Under the pieces are notes generated by a model. It ran no database searches. It had not been told where the DNA came from and saw nothing but the letters and a program-made list of their open reading frames with translations. Of a stretch of 64,000 nucleotides of DNA, positions 53,058 to 61,836 are shown in pieces. The position numbers and the translations under genes were made by a program. How positions within the stretch are numbered: position 1 is the stretch's first letter; each line of letters starts with the position of its first letter. The DNA comes from CAVOHU01 sp963843385 (GTDB lineage Bacteria > Acidobacteriota > Vicinamibacteria > Vicinamibacterales > JAKQTR01): contig CAWJJY010000007.1 of assembly GCA_963843385.1 (NCBI GenBank), forward strand, positions 1,116,001-1,180,000, read 5' to 3'.

Positions 53058-54709
53058 CCGTCGAGTCGGCGCTCAGTCGTCTCTCGCAGCAGCGCGGCCG
53101 GTGGACGGCGCTCGGCGCCAAAGAGCGGGCCCGTCTGCTGCGGCGCTGCCTCGAGAAGGTTCCGCGGGCGTCCCGCGAGTGGGTCCGGCTGGGCTGCCGG
53201 GCGAAAGGCATCGACCTGGAATCAGCCCTCGCCGGCGAAGAGTGGCTCTCGGGGCCGATGGTCGTGGCGCGGAGCCTGCGCCTCTTCATCGATACGCTCG
53301 AGTCCGGCGGAGCCGCGGCTCCTGGCCCGACCCGCCGGCTGATGAACGGCCAGCTGGCCGTCGAGGTGTTTCCGCGGTCACTGTACGATCGGATCCTGTT
53401 TCCAGCGATGCGCGCGGAGGTGTGGATTCAGCCGGGTCGAGCCGGGTCGCAAGGGTCCCTGTATCGTCGGAAGGATGCAGGCGAGGGCGGCACGGGCGGG
53501 CTGGCACTCGTCCTCGGCGCGGGAAACGTCTCCGCCATCGGGCCTCTCGATGCATTGACGCTCCTCCTCTCCGACGACCACGTCGTGCTGCTGAAACTGA
53601 ACCCGGTCAACGACTACCTGCTGCCCGTGATCGAGGAGGTCTTCGAGCCGCTGATTGCGGCTGGATACCTGGCGGTCGTGACCGGGGGCGCGGAAGTTGG
53701 AGCCGAACTGTGCCGGCACCCGCAGGTCGATCGAATCCACCTGACCGGTTCCGTGCGCACCTACGACGCCGTTCTCTGGGGGAACACTCCCGAGGAGCGC
53801 TCCAGGCGGCGAGCCGCCGGCGATCCCGTGATCCGCGTTCCGGTCTCGGCCGAGCTCGGTTGCGTCACTCCCGTTCTGGTCGTGCCAGGTCCGTGGACCG
53901 ATGGGGACCTCGCGTTTCAGGCCCGGCACGTGGCAGCGATGGTGGCTCACAACGCGAGCTTCAATTGTGTGGCGGCGAAGGTCGTGGTGCTGCCGGCGCG
54001 GTGGGGCCTGCGCGACGCGTTCCTGGACCACCTCCGCGCGGCACTCTCCAGCACGCCGGCGCGCAAGGCGTACTACCCCGGGGCCTCCGACCGGCACTCG
54101 GCATTTCTCTCCAGGTACCCATCATCCGAAATTCTGACGGACCGGGCCCCGGGAGTCGTGCCTTGGACGCTCGCTCAGAATGTCAAGCCTGAGGCGGGTG
54201 AGTATGCGCTCACCGAGGAGTCGTTCTGCGGTGTGCTGTCGACCCTCGAGGTGGATGCGGCGGACGCTGCCGGATTCCTCGCGCGCGCCGTACCGCTGGT
54301 GAACGAGAACCTCTGGGGAACGCTGTCCTGTGTGCTGCTCGTCCACCCGCGGACGCGCGAGGAGTGTGCGCCCCAACTGGATCGAGCGCTGCTGGATCTG
54401 CGATACGGTGCCATCGGCATCAACGTGTGGAGCGGGGTCATCTTCTCGATCGGCACGGCGACGTGGGGTGCCTACCCGGTCGGGCCAGCCGACGAGGTGC
54501 AATCGGGATGCGGCGTGGTGCACAACACGCTCTTGATCGATTATCCGCAGAAATCCGTCATGTGGGCGCCGTTCCGCATCCGACCCACACCGGTATGGTT
54601 CGCCGACCACCGGACGCTCTCGGAAGTCGGACGAAGGATGACGGCCTTCGAAGCGCGCCCCAGCCCGTTCCAGCTGCCTGGAATCATCTCAGCCGGCCTG
54701 CGCGGCTAG
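53048..54709 (+). CDS. NAD(P)-dependent aldehyde dehydrogenase family protein
   Basis: 553 residues from the GTG at 53048, with AGGAGAAGG just upstream. The chain shows the ALDH cofactor region (GGLALVLGAGNVSAIGPLDA, then HVVLLKLNPVNDYLLPVIEE), the strand IHLTGSVRTYDAVLWG and the catalytic Cys307 in HNASFNCVAAKVVVLP. The C-terminal half keeps EYALTEESFCGVLSTLEVDA. It is longer than most ALDHs by about 60 residues, mainly at the N-terminus. Substrate is unknown. It starts inside the second unit of the tandem repeat, so its 5' end has been remodelled. Longer frames upstream run out of frame through the previous gene. Confidence 0.83.
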   Translation: MTPAVESALSRLSQQRGRWTALGAKERARLLRRCLEKVPRASREWVRLGCRAKGIDLESALAGEEWLSGPMVVARSLRLFIDTLESGGAAAPGPTRRLMNGQLAVEVFPRSLYDRILFPAMRAEVWIQPGRAGSQGSLYRRKDAGEGGTGGLALVLGAGNVSAIGPLDALTLLLSDDHVVLLKLNPVNDYLLPVIEEVFEPLIAAGYLAVVTGGAEVGAELCRHPQVDRIHLTGSVRTYDAVLWGNTPEERSRRRAAGDPVIRVPVSAELGCVTPVLVVPGPWTDGDLAFQARHVAAMVAHNASFNCVAAKVVVLPARWGLRDAFLDHLRAALSSTPARKAYYPGASDRHSAFLSRYPSSEILTDRAPGVVPWTLAQNVKPEAGEYALTEESFCGVLSTLEVDAADAAGFLARAVPLVNENLWGTLSCVLLVHPRTREECAPQLDRALLDLRYGAIGINVWSGVIFSIGTATWGAYPVGPADEVQSGCGVVHNTLLIDYPQKSVMWAPFRIRPTPVWFADHRTLSEVGRRMTAFEARPSPFQLPGIISAGLRG

Positions 54710-54850
54710 GTCTGTTGCGCTGAGGCCGGGGCGCGACGTCCGTCCGGACGCGGCGGATCGCAGCTGCTCCCCGCGAACTTGTCGGACTACGAGAAGCCGT
54801 TCCGCTCGGCAAGAGCCGGTCACACCCCGGCCTCGGCGGGGAAATTCGCC

Positions 54851-54880
54851 TTGACACCCGGCGTTCGGGGTGCGCATAGT
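54851..54880 (+). promoter_or_regulatory. Promoter of the metK leader
   Basis: A perfect TTGACA (54851-54856) is 18 bases from CATAGT (54875-54880, 4 of 6). The predicted start near 54887 gives metK a leader of about 185 bases. The 361-base gap from 54710 to 55070 otherwise shows no gene. Confidence 0.5.
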
Positions 54881-54929
54881 GGGATGGTCGTCAGGCGCGG
54901 CGATTTCTACGACTTGATGGGCCGCGCGT

Positions 54930-55008
54930 GCCGGTCGGTCTGTGACCGGCCAACACTCTATCTAAGTCGCGGGCAGGCTCGCGACACGAAGTCGCGGGCC
55001 TTTCGTGT
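54930..55008 (+). promoter_or_regulatory. Structured leader upstream of metK, possible attenuator or riboswitch
   Basis: Three perfect stems lie in order: GCCGGTC/GACCGGC (54930-54936, 54944-54950), GTCGCG/CGCGAC (54966-54971, 54980-54985) and ACACGAA/TTCGTGT (54984-54990, 55002-55008). The CGCGAC strand can also pair with a second GTCGCG (54991-54996) inside the third loop, so alternative folds exist. A GGAGG follows at 55013-55017, but the metK ATG is at 55071. Motifs of SAM-I, SAM-II or SAH riboswitches were not recognised. The gene downstream makes SAM, so feedback control is a reasonable guess only. Confidence 0.4.
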
Positions 55009-55070
55009 TTCAGGAGGCTGCTGTCCGCGCGGTGCCTCCACCTGTCGAAGAATGGGAGCCAAGATTCACC

Positions 55071-56183
55071 ATGCAACACCTGCCGTACACCGTGTCGTCC
55101 GAGTCCGTTTCGGAAGGCCACCCCGACAAGGTCTGTGACTTCATCGCCGACTCGGTCCTCGACGCCTACATTGCTCAGGACAAAGAAAGTCACGTCGCCT
55201 GCGAGGTGATGTGTAAGAACAACTTCGTCATTCTTGGCGGCGAGATCACGTCGAGAGGGAAGGTCAACTACGAGGAACTGGTGCGCGGCGCGATCCGCGA
55301 CATCGGGTACGTGGATGAGACGGAGCCGTTCGCGGCGGACTCGGTGCACTTGCTGATCGGCATCAGCAAGCAGGCGGCCGAGATCGACCAGGGCGTGACC
55401 GCGGCAAAGAACAAGGAAGGCGAGCAGGGCGCCGGCGACCAGGGCATGATGTACGGCTACGCGACCGACGAGACGCCGGAGTTGATGCCCATGCCGATCC
55501 ACCTGGCCCACGCGCTGACTCGCGGGCTTGCCGAGGATCGCAAGGCCGGCACGCATGCCTGGATTCGGCCCGACGCGAAGTCCCAGGTGTCGGTGGTCTA
55601 CGAGAACGGCGCGCCGGTGCGCGTGTCCCACGTCCTCGTGTCGACCCAGCATTCACCTCAGATCGATCAGGGCGGGATTCGCGACTACGTGAAGTTCGTC
55701 CTCGCGCCGCGTGTTTTGGGCCAGTGGTTCAACAAGGACGTCCAGGTCCTGGTCAACCCGACGGGCAGCTTCATCCAAGGGGGGCCGTCGGCAGACTGCG
55801 GCGTCACGGGGCGCAAGATCATCGTCGACACCTACGGCGGCGTCGGCAGACACGGCGGAGGGGCCTTCAGCGGCAAGGATCCGTCGAAGGTGGATCGCAC
55901 CGGCGCGTACTTCTGCCGCTTCGTCGCCCGGCAGCTTGTGAAGAAGGGGATCGCCAAGCGGGCGGAGATCCAGGTGGCCTACGCTATCGGCATGGCGCAG
56001 CCGATCTCGGTCAAAGTCGATACGTTTGGCACCGGCGACGAGAGAGCGGCGGTCGATTTCGTGAAGACGTTTGATTTCCGGCCACGCGCCATCATCGAGC
56101 GGCTGGATCTGTTGCGCCCAATCTACCGCCAGACGACCAACTACGGGCACTTCGGCAAGGCCGGTCTGCCCTGGGAGGCCTGA
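55071..56183 (+). CDS. metK: S-adenosylmethionine synthetase
   Basis: The enzyme makes SAM from methionine and ATP in the cytosol. 370 residues with SESVSEGHPDKVCDFIADSV, the GAGDQGMMYGYATDETPELM loop (lacking no key residue), GPSADCGVTGRKIIVDTYGG and the P-loop-like GGGAFSGKDPSKVDRTGAY. It is slightly shorter than the 384-residue E. coli protein. The ATG at 55071 is preceded by GGGAG at 55054-55058. A longer frame begins at 55005 inside the structured leader and is not supported. It converges with the next gene with a gap of 15 bases. Confidence 0.95.
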   Translation: MQHLPYTVSSESVSEGHPDKVCDFIADSVLDAYIAQDKESHVACEVMCKNNFVILGGEITSRGKVNYEELVRGAIRDIGYVDETEPFAADSVHLLIGISKQAAEIDQGVTAAKNKEGEQGAGDQGMMYGYATDETPELMPMPIHLAHALTRGLAEDRKAGTHAWIRPDAKSQVSVVYENGAPVRVSHVLVSTQHSPQIDQGGIRDYVKFVLAPRVLGQWFNKDVQVLVNPTGSFIQGGPSADCGVTGRKIIVDTYGGVGRHGGGAFSGKDPSKVDRTGAYFCRFVARQLVKKGIAKRAEIQVAYAIGMAQPISVKVDTFGTGDERAAVDFVKTFDFRPRAIIERLDLLRPIYRQTTNYGHFGKAGLPWEA

Positions 56184-56198
56184 TCCGTCGTTGCCTGC

Positions 56199-59015
56199 TC
56201 ATGACTTGCCCGTCCGGTCGGCGGTGACGTCAGGGTGATGCGCCGCCGACCCGGGCTCGCGGCCTTCGCCGCTCCCCAGGCGATCGGCCCGCAGCCCGAG
56301 CCACATCGATTCAACCGCCGATCTGAGGCGATCAGTCAGCCGGAGGTACTTGTCCTCCGGGCGCACAGCCGCGACCTCATCGGGAGCCACGGGCGGGCCG
56401 AACCTGACGTGAGACCTCGTGCCTCGCCCCGGGATCAGTGCACGCCAGTTCAAAGGCAGATTGCGGGGCCAGACCTCGAAGGCGCCCTCGATGGCGACCG
56501 GCACGACCGGGACGCCAATCTGGAGTGACAGGATGGCGGCGCCCTTCTTGAAGCGTCGGACCGTGCCGTCGGGGGACCGCTCGCCCTCGGGAAAGAGCAC
56601 GAGCACTTTGCCGTTCCTGAGCCCGCACGCACCGGCCTGCATCGCACGCACCAGGTTGACGTCGGGATCGACCGGAACGACGTTGAGGCACCAGGCCAGC
56701 CATCTCATGAAAGGCGTCTCGAAGTACTCGGTCGCGCCGACGAAGAAGAGCTGCCTGAACGTCCGCCAGGGCAGCGCGCTGACCAGCAGGAAGGCGTCCA
56801 GATAGCTCTGGTGATTCGGGCTGATGAGATACGGGCCTCGTTCGGGCAGGTGCTGGAGTCCTGAGGACTTCAACCCCATCAGCACCCGTGCAACCGCACC
56901 GACCAGCTTCATCACCATCCAGGCGAACGGGAAGAACAGCCGTTTCGGATGCAGGAGGCCCGCGAGCAGCGGATCGCCGGGATTCTCGCCCAGCAGTCGC
57001 TCCCATGGATCCACGGATGCCCCTGCGGCATCGGGAGCACCCGACGCCGGGCGGATGGCGTCGACCAGCTGTCTCACGGTGTGGATGTGTTGAACGCGGT
57101 CCTCCGGGACATCCGCACCGAACTGGGCCTCGAGCGAGGTGAGCAGTTCGACCCGCTCCATTGAATCGAGCCCCAGATCGAGATCAAGGTTGGCGTCGGG
57201 GTTCACGACCGAACCCGGTTTGGCTGCAGCCGAAATCGTGGCGAGGGCACGAGCAGCCACCGGATCGGAGGCCCACACCTGGTCTTCTTCGGACAGCGGT
57301 CTGGCTGGGCGGCCGGAGGCGGATTCCTTGAGGCGGGAGCGGTACATCCGCTCGATCTCGAAGCGCTTCAGCTTGCGCGTGGTCGTGCGGGGGAGTTCCT
57401 CCTGCCACACATCGAAGCTGAGGACTCGTTTGTGGGCCGGCAGCTTGATCGAAATGCCCTCTATCTCGAATCGCAGCAAGTCGCGCGCGTTGACGATCTT
57501 GCGATCGCGCAACGTGTCATGGTCCGGAACCACGATGGCGTGCAGGCGCTCGGATGACGGCTCGTCGGGCCGCGCAATCCCCATGACGCAGATGTCCTTG
57601 ATGATCGGGGACTGCGAGTAGTAGGCCTCGACTTCCTCCGGGTAGATGTTCTTGCCGTTGGCCAGGACGATGATCTCTTTCTTGCGCCCCGTGATGTGCA
57701 GGCGCCCGGACGGATCGAGATATCCCAGGTCTCCCGAATGCAGCCACCCGTCCTTCAGTGCCGCCTCGCTCGCGTCAGGCCGGTTGTAGTAGCCCTTCAT
57801 GACGATGGCGCCGCGAATGAGCACCTCGCCATCCTTGATCTCATCGCCGGACGGCTCCCGGCCGTCCGCGACGATTTGCAGGTCAACCCCTCGGATGGGC
57901 TGTCCGACCGAGTCGACATGGATGTCGCCCTGGCGCGTCACGGTGGCGGCGCCAGAGCACTCGGTGAGGCCATACGCCTGGATGATGTTGAACCCCAGGC
58001 GGTACAGCGACAGGCCGACGCCGGGATCGAGTCTTGACCCGCCCGAGACGAGGATGCGCATCCGCGTCCCGAGGGCCCGGTGGACGTCCGGAAACAGGAA
58101 CCGGCCGAGGTTCACCCGCAAGGCAGCCCGCGCCAGCCCGTTCAGCCGCATCAGCCCGTAAGCGAGCAGGCGTATCGGAAGGGCCGATTGGCCGATCCGC
58201 TGAGCGACGCGCTGGTAGATCAGGTAATAGAACTGCGGGACGCAACAAAACGCCGTCACCTGCCGCTCGGCGAGGCCGCGGATGATCTCCGAGGTGCTGA
58301 GCGTTTCGAGGAACACGATCCGGGCGCCCACCGAGAGGGGCAGCAGCAGGTTCGCGATCTGCGCGAGCGCGTGGAACAAGGGCAGCACGCCGAGGATGCT
58401 GTCGTCCTCGTTGAGGTCCACCACCAGCAGGGCCCCTTCGCGTTCGGCGATCAGGTTGCGATGGGTCAACATCACGCCCTTTGGATCGCTCGTCGTACCC
58501 GAGGTGTAGAGGATGACTGCGGTGTCGTCGAGCCTGGACGGACACGAGCCTGCCAGCGCCGGGCCGGGCCCATCGACGACAGGATCGAGGCTGGGCAGGT
58601 CGTCGTGGGTTCCGGACAGCAGGATGACTCGAGGCGGCGTGGCCAGGCCCGCGACCGCATCGCGAAGCCCGCCAAGGTACCGCACGGAAACGAACACCAC
58701 TGTGGCGCCGCAGTCCGCCAGGATCGCGCGAAGCTGTGACGGGCCGTACGACGTATCGAGTGGAACGGCGATGGCGCCCAGCCGCATGAGCGCGAGGTAG
58801 GCCGCGCACCAGCGAGCATCGTTGTCCGAGAGGATGGCGCAACAGGCGCCCGGTCCGACCCCGTCGCCGGACAGCGTCCCGCTGATGCGTCCGACCATGC
58901 CTTGCAGGGTCTCGTAGTCGCAGGACTCGACGCGGTCGCGGCGCTGAATCTCGATGGCCGGATGACGAGGCACCCGTCCCGCCGACGCGACAAACAGCTC
59001 GTAGAAGTTGTCCAT
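56199..59015 (-). CDS. Trifunctional AMP-dependent ligase, acyl carrier and PlsC acyltransferase
   Basis: 938 residues with three domains in order. First is an acyl-adenylate ligase (about 1-555): ILYTSGTTSDPKGVMLTH, YGLTECSGAATVT, SGDLGYLDPSGRLHITGRKK. Next is an acyl carrier domain (about 585-665) with the phosphopantetheine Ser618 in DLGLDSMERVELL. Last is a PlsC acyltransferase (about 700-895) with NHQSYLDAF (His735, Asp740; HX4D) and FPEGERSPDG. One chain could activate a fatty acid, hold it on the carrier and pass it to a lysophospholipid or glycerol-phosphate acceptor. E. coli Aas links acyltransferase and ligase in the opposite order, without an obvious carrier in the middle. The start ATG is at 59015. 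No clear membrane anchor except hydrophobic stretches before PlsC (about 690-710). Confidence 0.87.
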   Translation of the reverse strand: MDNFYELFVASAGRVPRHPAIEIQRRDRVESCDYETLQGMVGRISGTLSGDGVGPGACCAILSDNDARWCAAYLALMRLGAIAVPLDTSYGPSQLRAILADCGATVVFVSVRYLGGLRDAVAGLATPPRVILLSGTHDDLPSLDPVVDGPGPALAGSCPSRLDDTAVILYTSGTTSDPKGVMLTHRNLIAEREGALLVVDLNEDDSILGVLPLFHALAQIANLLLPLSVGARIVFLETLSTSEIIRGLAERQVTAFCCVPQFYYLIYQRVAQRIGQSALPIRLLAYGLMRLNGLARAALRVNLGRFLFPDVHRALGTRMRILVSGGSRLDPGVGLSLYRLGFNIIQAYGLTECSGAATVTRQGDIHVDSVGQPIRGVDLQIVADGREPSGDEIKDGEVLIRGAIVMKGYYNRPDASEAALKDGWLHSGDLGYLDPSGRLHITGRKKEIIVLANGKNIYPEEVEAYYSQSPIIKDICVMGIARPDEPSSERLHAIVVPDHDTLRDRKIVNARDLLRFEIEGISIKLPAHKRVLSFDVWQEELPRTTTRKLKRFEIERMYRSRLKESASGRPARPLSEEDQVWASDPVAARALATISAAAKPGSVVNPDANLDLDLGLDSMERVELLTSLEAQFGADVPEDRVQHIHTVRQLVDAIRPASGAPDAAGASVDPWERLLGENPGDPLLAGLLHPKRLFFPFAWMVMKLVGAVARVLMGLKSSGLQHLPERGPYLISPNHQSYLDAFLLVSALPWRTFRQLFFVGATEYFETPFMRWLAWCLNVVPVDPDVNLVRAMQAGACGLRNGKVLVLFPEGERSPDGTVRRFKKGAAILSLQIGVPVVPVAIEGAFEVWPRNLPLNWRALIPGRGTRSHVRFGPPVAPDEVAAVRPEDKYLRLTDRLRSAVESMWLGLRADRLGSGEGREPGSAAHHPDVTADRTGKS

Positions 59016-59037
59016 CAAGGTTACCGACGTCCGCCAG

Positions 59038-59067
59038 ATCCTAGCAGGAGCCGGAGGCGGCCGCCAA
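59038..59067 (-). promoter_or_regulatory. Candidate promoter of the ligase-carrier-acyltransferase gene
   Basis: On the minus strand TTGGCG (59062-59067, 4 of 6) is 18 bases from TAGGAT (59038-59043, 4 of 6), which has an extended TGC in front. The predicted leader is about 16 bases. Confidence 0.4.
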
Positions 59068-59172
59068 CACGGGAGTCCTGCAGATGAGATGGCGAGGCCC
59101 GAGGGAGCGGAGCCGCCCGCCCGGCGGACGACGACCAGTCTCCTGTGGGATGAATGCGTACGCCCCGGCGTG

Positions 59173-59847
59173 TCAACCCCGGGACGATCGTTCGAGCCCG
59201 TCTCGCCAATCGCGAGACGTCAGGCTCCAGACCGATCCGTCGACAAGCGGTGCGCCGGCAAGCGTGCTGTGCGTGAGGAACCCGGTCTGGACGGCGCCGA
59301 CTCTTCGCATGACCGCGTGGGCCCGATCGTTTCCGAGCGGGATGGTCGCGTCCAGCCGATTGATCTCGAGTGATTCGAACGCGAATCGAAGCACTGCCTG
59401 GGCGCATGGATCGAACAGCCCGGTGCCCCAGAACGGGCGGCCGATCACGCCGCCCCACTCGGCGAGCCGTCCGCGGGAATCGAGACGCCTGATCTGCATC
59501 AGGCCCACCGCCTCGGTCCCGCCCAGGGGCACGATCCCGAAGCAACAGCATTCGGCCGCACGACGGCGGTCGTGAGACCACTGGATGAATCGTGCGAAGG
59601 CCTCCACCGACGCAGGTGGAGGCGCGAGGTGCTCGGCCACCGCCGGGTCGGCGAGCAACCGGGTGAGCAGTCCGGCGTCCCCGGGGCGAAGCTCGCGAAG
59701 CACCGCGCGTCCTGCCGCAACATCGGGCAGGCCGCCGGCAAATCGCGCCCACGCCTGCGGAACCTCGCCCGGATCGGAGACGACTCCCGGCCAGGTCACG
59801 GCCCCGAGGCCGGGGCATTCATCGCGCGGTGGCAGCGTCGTTGCCAT
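59173..59847 (-). CDS. GNAT-family N-acetyltransferase, RimJ/RimL-like
   Basis: 224 residues. After about 45 N-terminal residues the GNAT fold begins at VLRELRPGDAGLLTRLLADP. It continues with FGIVPLGGTEAVGLMQIRRL, EWGGVIGRPFWGTGLFDPCA (acetyl-CoA loop region) and NRLDATIPLGNDRAHAVMRR with VGAVQTGFL. The pattern is that of the RimJ/RimL group, which acetylates ribosomal-protein N-termini or small amines; the target cannot be told. It lies 49 bases after the stop of the HD-GYP/GGDEF gene. Confidence 0.83.
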   Translation of the reverse strand: MATTLPPRDECPGLGAVTWPGVVSDPGEVPQAWARFAGGLPDVAAGRAVLRELRPGDAGLLTRLLADPAVAEHLAPPPASVEAFARFIQWSHDRRRAAECCCFGIVPLGGTEAVGLMQIRRLDSRGRLAEWGGVIGRPFWGTGLFDPCAQAVLRFAFESLEINRLDATIPLGNDRAHAVMRRVGAVQTGFLTHSTLAGAPLVDGSVWSLTSRDWRDGLERSSRG

Positions 59848-59895
59848 GGAGCGTCTCTCTCAGCCTGCTGACGGCCAGGCCGGAGGCTGGCGTCG

Positions 59896-61836
59896 CTAGA
59901 GGATCCGAAATTCCATGGGATGAAGGACCGGCTCGGGCTCGCGCCCGTCCCGCTGCGCCTTGTCCAGGTACATGCGGCGATCGGCTTCGCCGATCAGGTC
60001 GCCGGGCGTGTCGCCATCGCCGGGATACGTGGCGGCGCCCGCACTGATCTGCAGCGGGGCGCGCCTGCCGAGAACCGGCTCGAACACGATGGCCCCTACG
60101 GCATCCTGCAACTCCCGCCGCCGCCGCTCCGCCAGCGCAGGGTCGCAGTTGCCCATGACGATGACGAACTCGTCGCCGGCGTATCGCCCACAGACGTCGT
60201 AGACGCGCAGTGAGCTCCTGAGAACGCGTGCGACCTCCTGGAGCGCCCGATCGCCTGCCTGATGGCCGAACTCGTCATTGATGCTCTTGAACCGATCCAT
60301 GTCGAGCAGCAGGACCGCAACGGGCTCGACTCGCCGGACGGCGCGAGCGAGATACTGCGCCAGGTGCCGATCCACGTATCGACGGTTCGGCAGGCCGGTC
60401 AACACGTCGGTGAGCGACTGCTCCTGGGTCTCCTCGAACACGGCCGAATTGGCGAGCACGGCGGCAGCCTGCGCCGCAACACGCGAGAGCAGCCGGCTGT
60501 GGTCGGATCCGTACACGCCCTTCGCCGTGTGATAGACGGCCAGGGCCCCGATGGTCCGGCCCGACATGACGAGCGGACACACGAGCGCGGAGTGAAAGGC
60601 CGGGATCGCATCGGACCAGACCGACGCACCCTCCCGGAACCAGCCAGCCAGCACGTCGGCGGAAGAGGCGAACATGGTTCGCAGCATGTCCTGGTGGACG
60701 CCCGTCGCATGTCGGCACACGAAGCGGCCGCTCGATCGGTCGAGCAAGAAGACAGCCAGCGACGAGAACGGGACCAGACTTACCAGCCGCGCCGAGATCA
60801 ACGCCACCGTGTCCGACACCCTCAGGCTTGTTCCCAGAGCCTGGGCAATTTCGCGAAGCACCTGATCTTCGTGGTGCGCGACCGCGATGTCTTCGAGCGC
60901 CTCAGGTGAGGCCGGTCGCGGGATCGTGGAATCGGCCGTGGCGGCGGCGTCCTCAGCGAGCTCGCGGTGCTGGTAGCGGCGCTCGATCGCCGGAAGCATG
61001 TCGATGAACGCTTCCACCAGCGCGGGATCAAGGGCCGATCCGGCATTCTCGCGCAGCGTGGCAATCGCCTCCGCAAAGGTGCGGGCCGGCCGATGGGGGC
61101 GGTTTGAAAGCAGGGACGTGAAGCAGTCGATTACCGCCAGCACGCGCGCGCCAAGTGGAATGTCCTGCCCGCGCAGGCCGAGCGGGTAGCCTCGGCCGTC
61201 CCATCGTTCATGGTGGCCAAGAATGAGGGGGGCCACCAGATAGGGATACGGAACCGCACGGACGACGGCCTCGCCGACCCGCGGGTGGATCTTGACCTTC
61301 TCGAACTCTTCGTGCGTGAGGCGCGAGGCCTTCGACAGGATGTGTTCAGGGACGGCCAGGTTGCCGATGTCGTGAAGGAGCGCCGCGGTCCTGAGCCCGG
61401 CAAGCTCGGTCGACGACATGCCGATCGAGGCACCCAGGCCTTCGGCGTACGAACGGAATCGCTGGAGGTCGGTGTGCGAGGTGCCGTCACGGGCCTCGAT
61501 GGCAAGCGCGAGAGCCTCGATGGTCGCCAGGTTGGCATTGGCGGCCTCCAGGCTGTGGCCTCGGCCCTTCGCCGATTGGCCGATTCTTCCGCGGTACGCC
61601 TTCCAGCCGAGATACGAAGGCAAGGCCAGCAGCGCAGGGACTGACAGAGCCAGCACGGCCGCGATCCTGAAAAGCCTCGAGTAGATGAGCACGGCCGCGA
61701 CGCCCACCACGCCGGACACAGCCAGCGCCGACACCGCTGCCGCCAGTGCAAGGGAGTTGGCATCGGCGTCCGGAAATTCGCCGTGGAACCACGCCAGGAG
61801 CCCGCGACTTCCGCCGTCGCGGTTCCGGCCGCTCAT
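59896..61836 (-). CDS. HD-GYP plus GAF plus GGDEF cyclic-di-GMP protein
   Basis: 646 residues. Two membrane helices near 28-75; HD-GYP domain (about 100-290) with LLHDIGNLAVPEHIL (His155, Asp156) and HHERWDGRGYPLGLRG; GAF (about 310-460); and a C-terminal GGDEF (about 470-640) with the active-site variant AGDEF (553-557). An RxxD inhibition site (RVYD, 544-547) lies exactly five residues upstream of it. The HD-GYP domain has Asn159 where the family has Lys (HDxGK), which may weaken phosphodiesterase activity. So the cyclase is likely active and product-inhibited, while the hydrolase is doubtful. Its ATG overlaps the stop of the upstream HD-GYP gene by 4 bases. Confidence 0.88.
   Translation of the reverse strand: MSGRNRDGGSRGLLAWFHGEFPDADANSLALAAAVSALAVSGVVGVAAVLIYSRLFRIAAVLALSVPALLALPSYLGWKAYRGRIGQSAKGRGHSLEAANANLATIEALALAIEARDGTSHTDLQRFRSYAEGLGASIGMSSTELAGLRTAALLHDIGNLAVPEHILSKASRLTHEEFEKVKIHPRVGEAVVRAVPYPYLVAPLILGHHERWDGRGYPLGLRGQDIPLGARVLAVIDCFTSLLSNRPHRPARTFAEAIATLRENAGSALDPALVEAFIDMLPAIERRYQHRELAEDAAATADSTIPRPASPEALEDIAVAHHEDQVLREIAQALGTSLRVSDTVALISARLVSLVPFSSLAVFLLDRSSGRFVCRHATGVHQDMLRTMFASSADVLAGWFREGASVWSDAIPAFHSALVCPLVMSGRTIGALAVYHTAKGVYGSDHSRLLSRVAAQAAAVLANSAVFEETQEQSLTDVLTGLPNRRYVDRHLAQYLARAVRRVEPVAVLLLDMDRFKSINDEFGHQAGDRALQEVARVLRSSLRVYDVCGRYAGDEFVIVMGNCDPALAERRRRELQDAVGAIVFEPVLGRRAPLQISAGAATYPGDGDTPGDLIGEADRRMYLDKAQRDGREPEPVLHPMEFRIL

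Noticed and set aside
54887..55070. Known SAM-I, SAM-II or SAH riboswitch before metK
   Set aside because: The conserved core sequences I know for these classes are not present; kept only as an unassigned structured leader.
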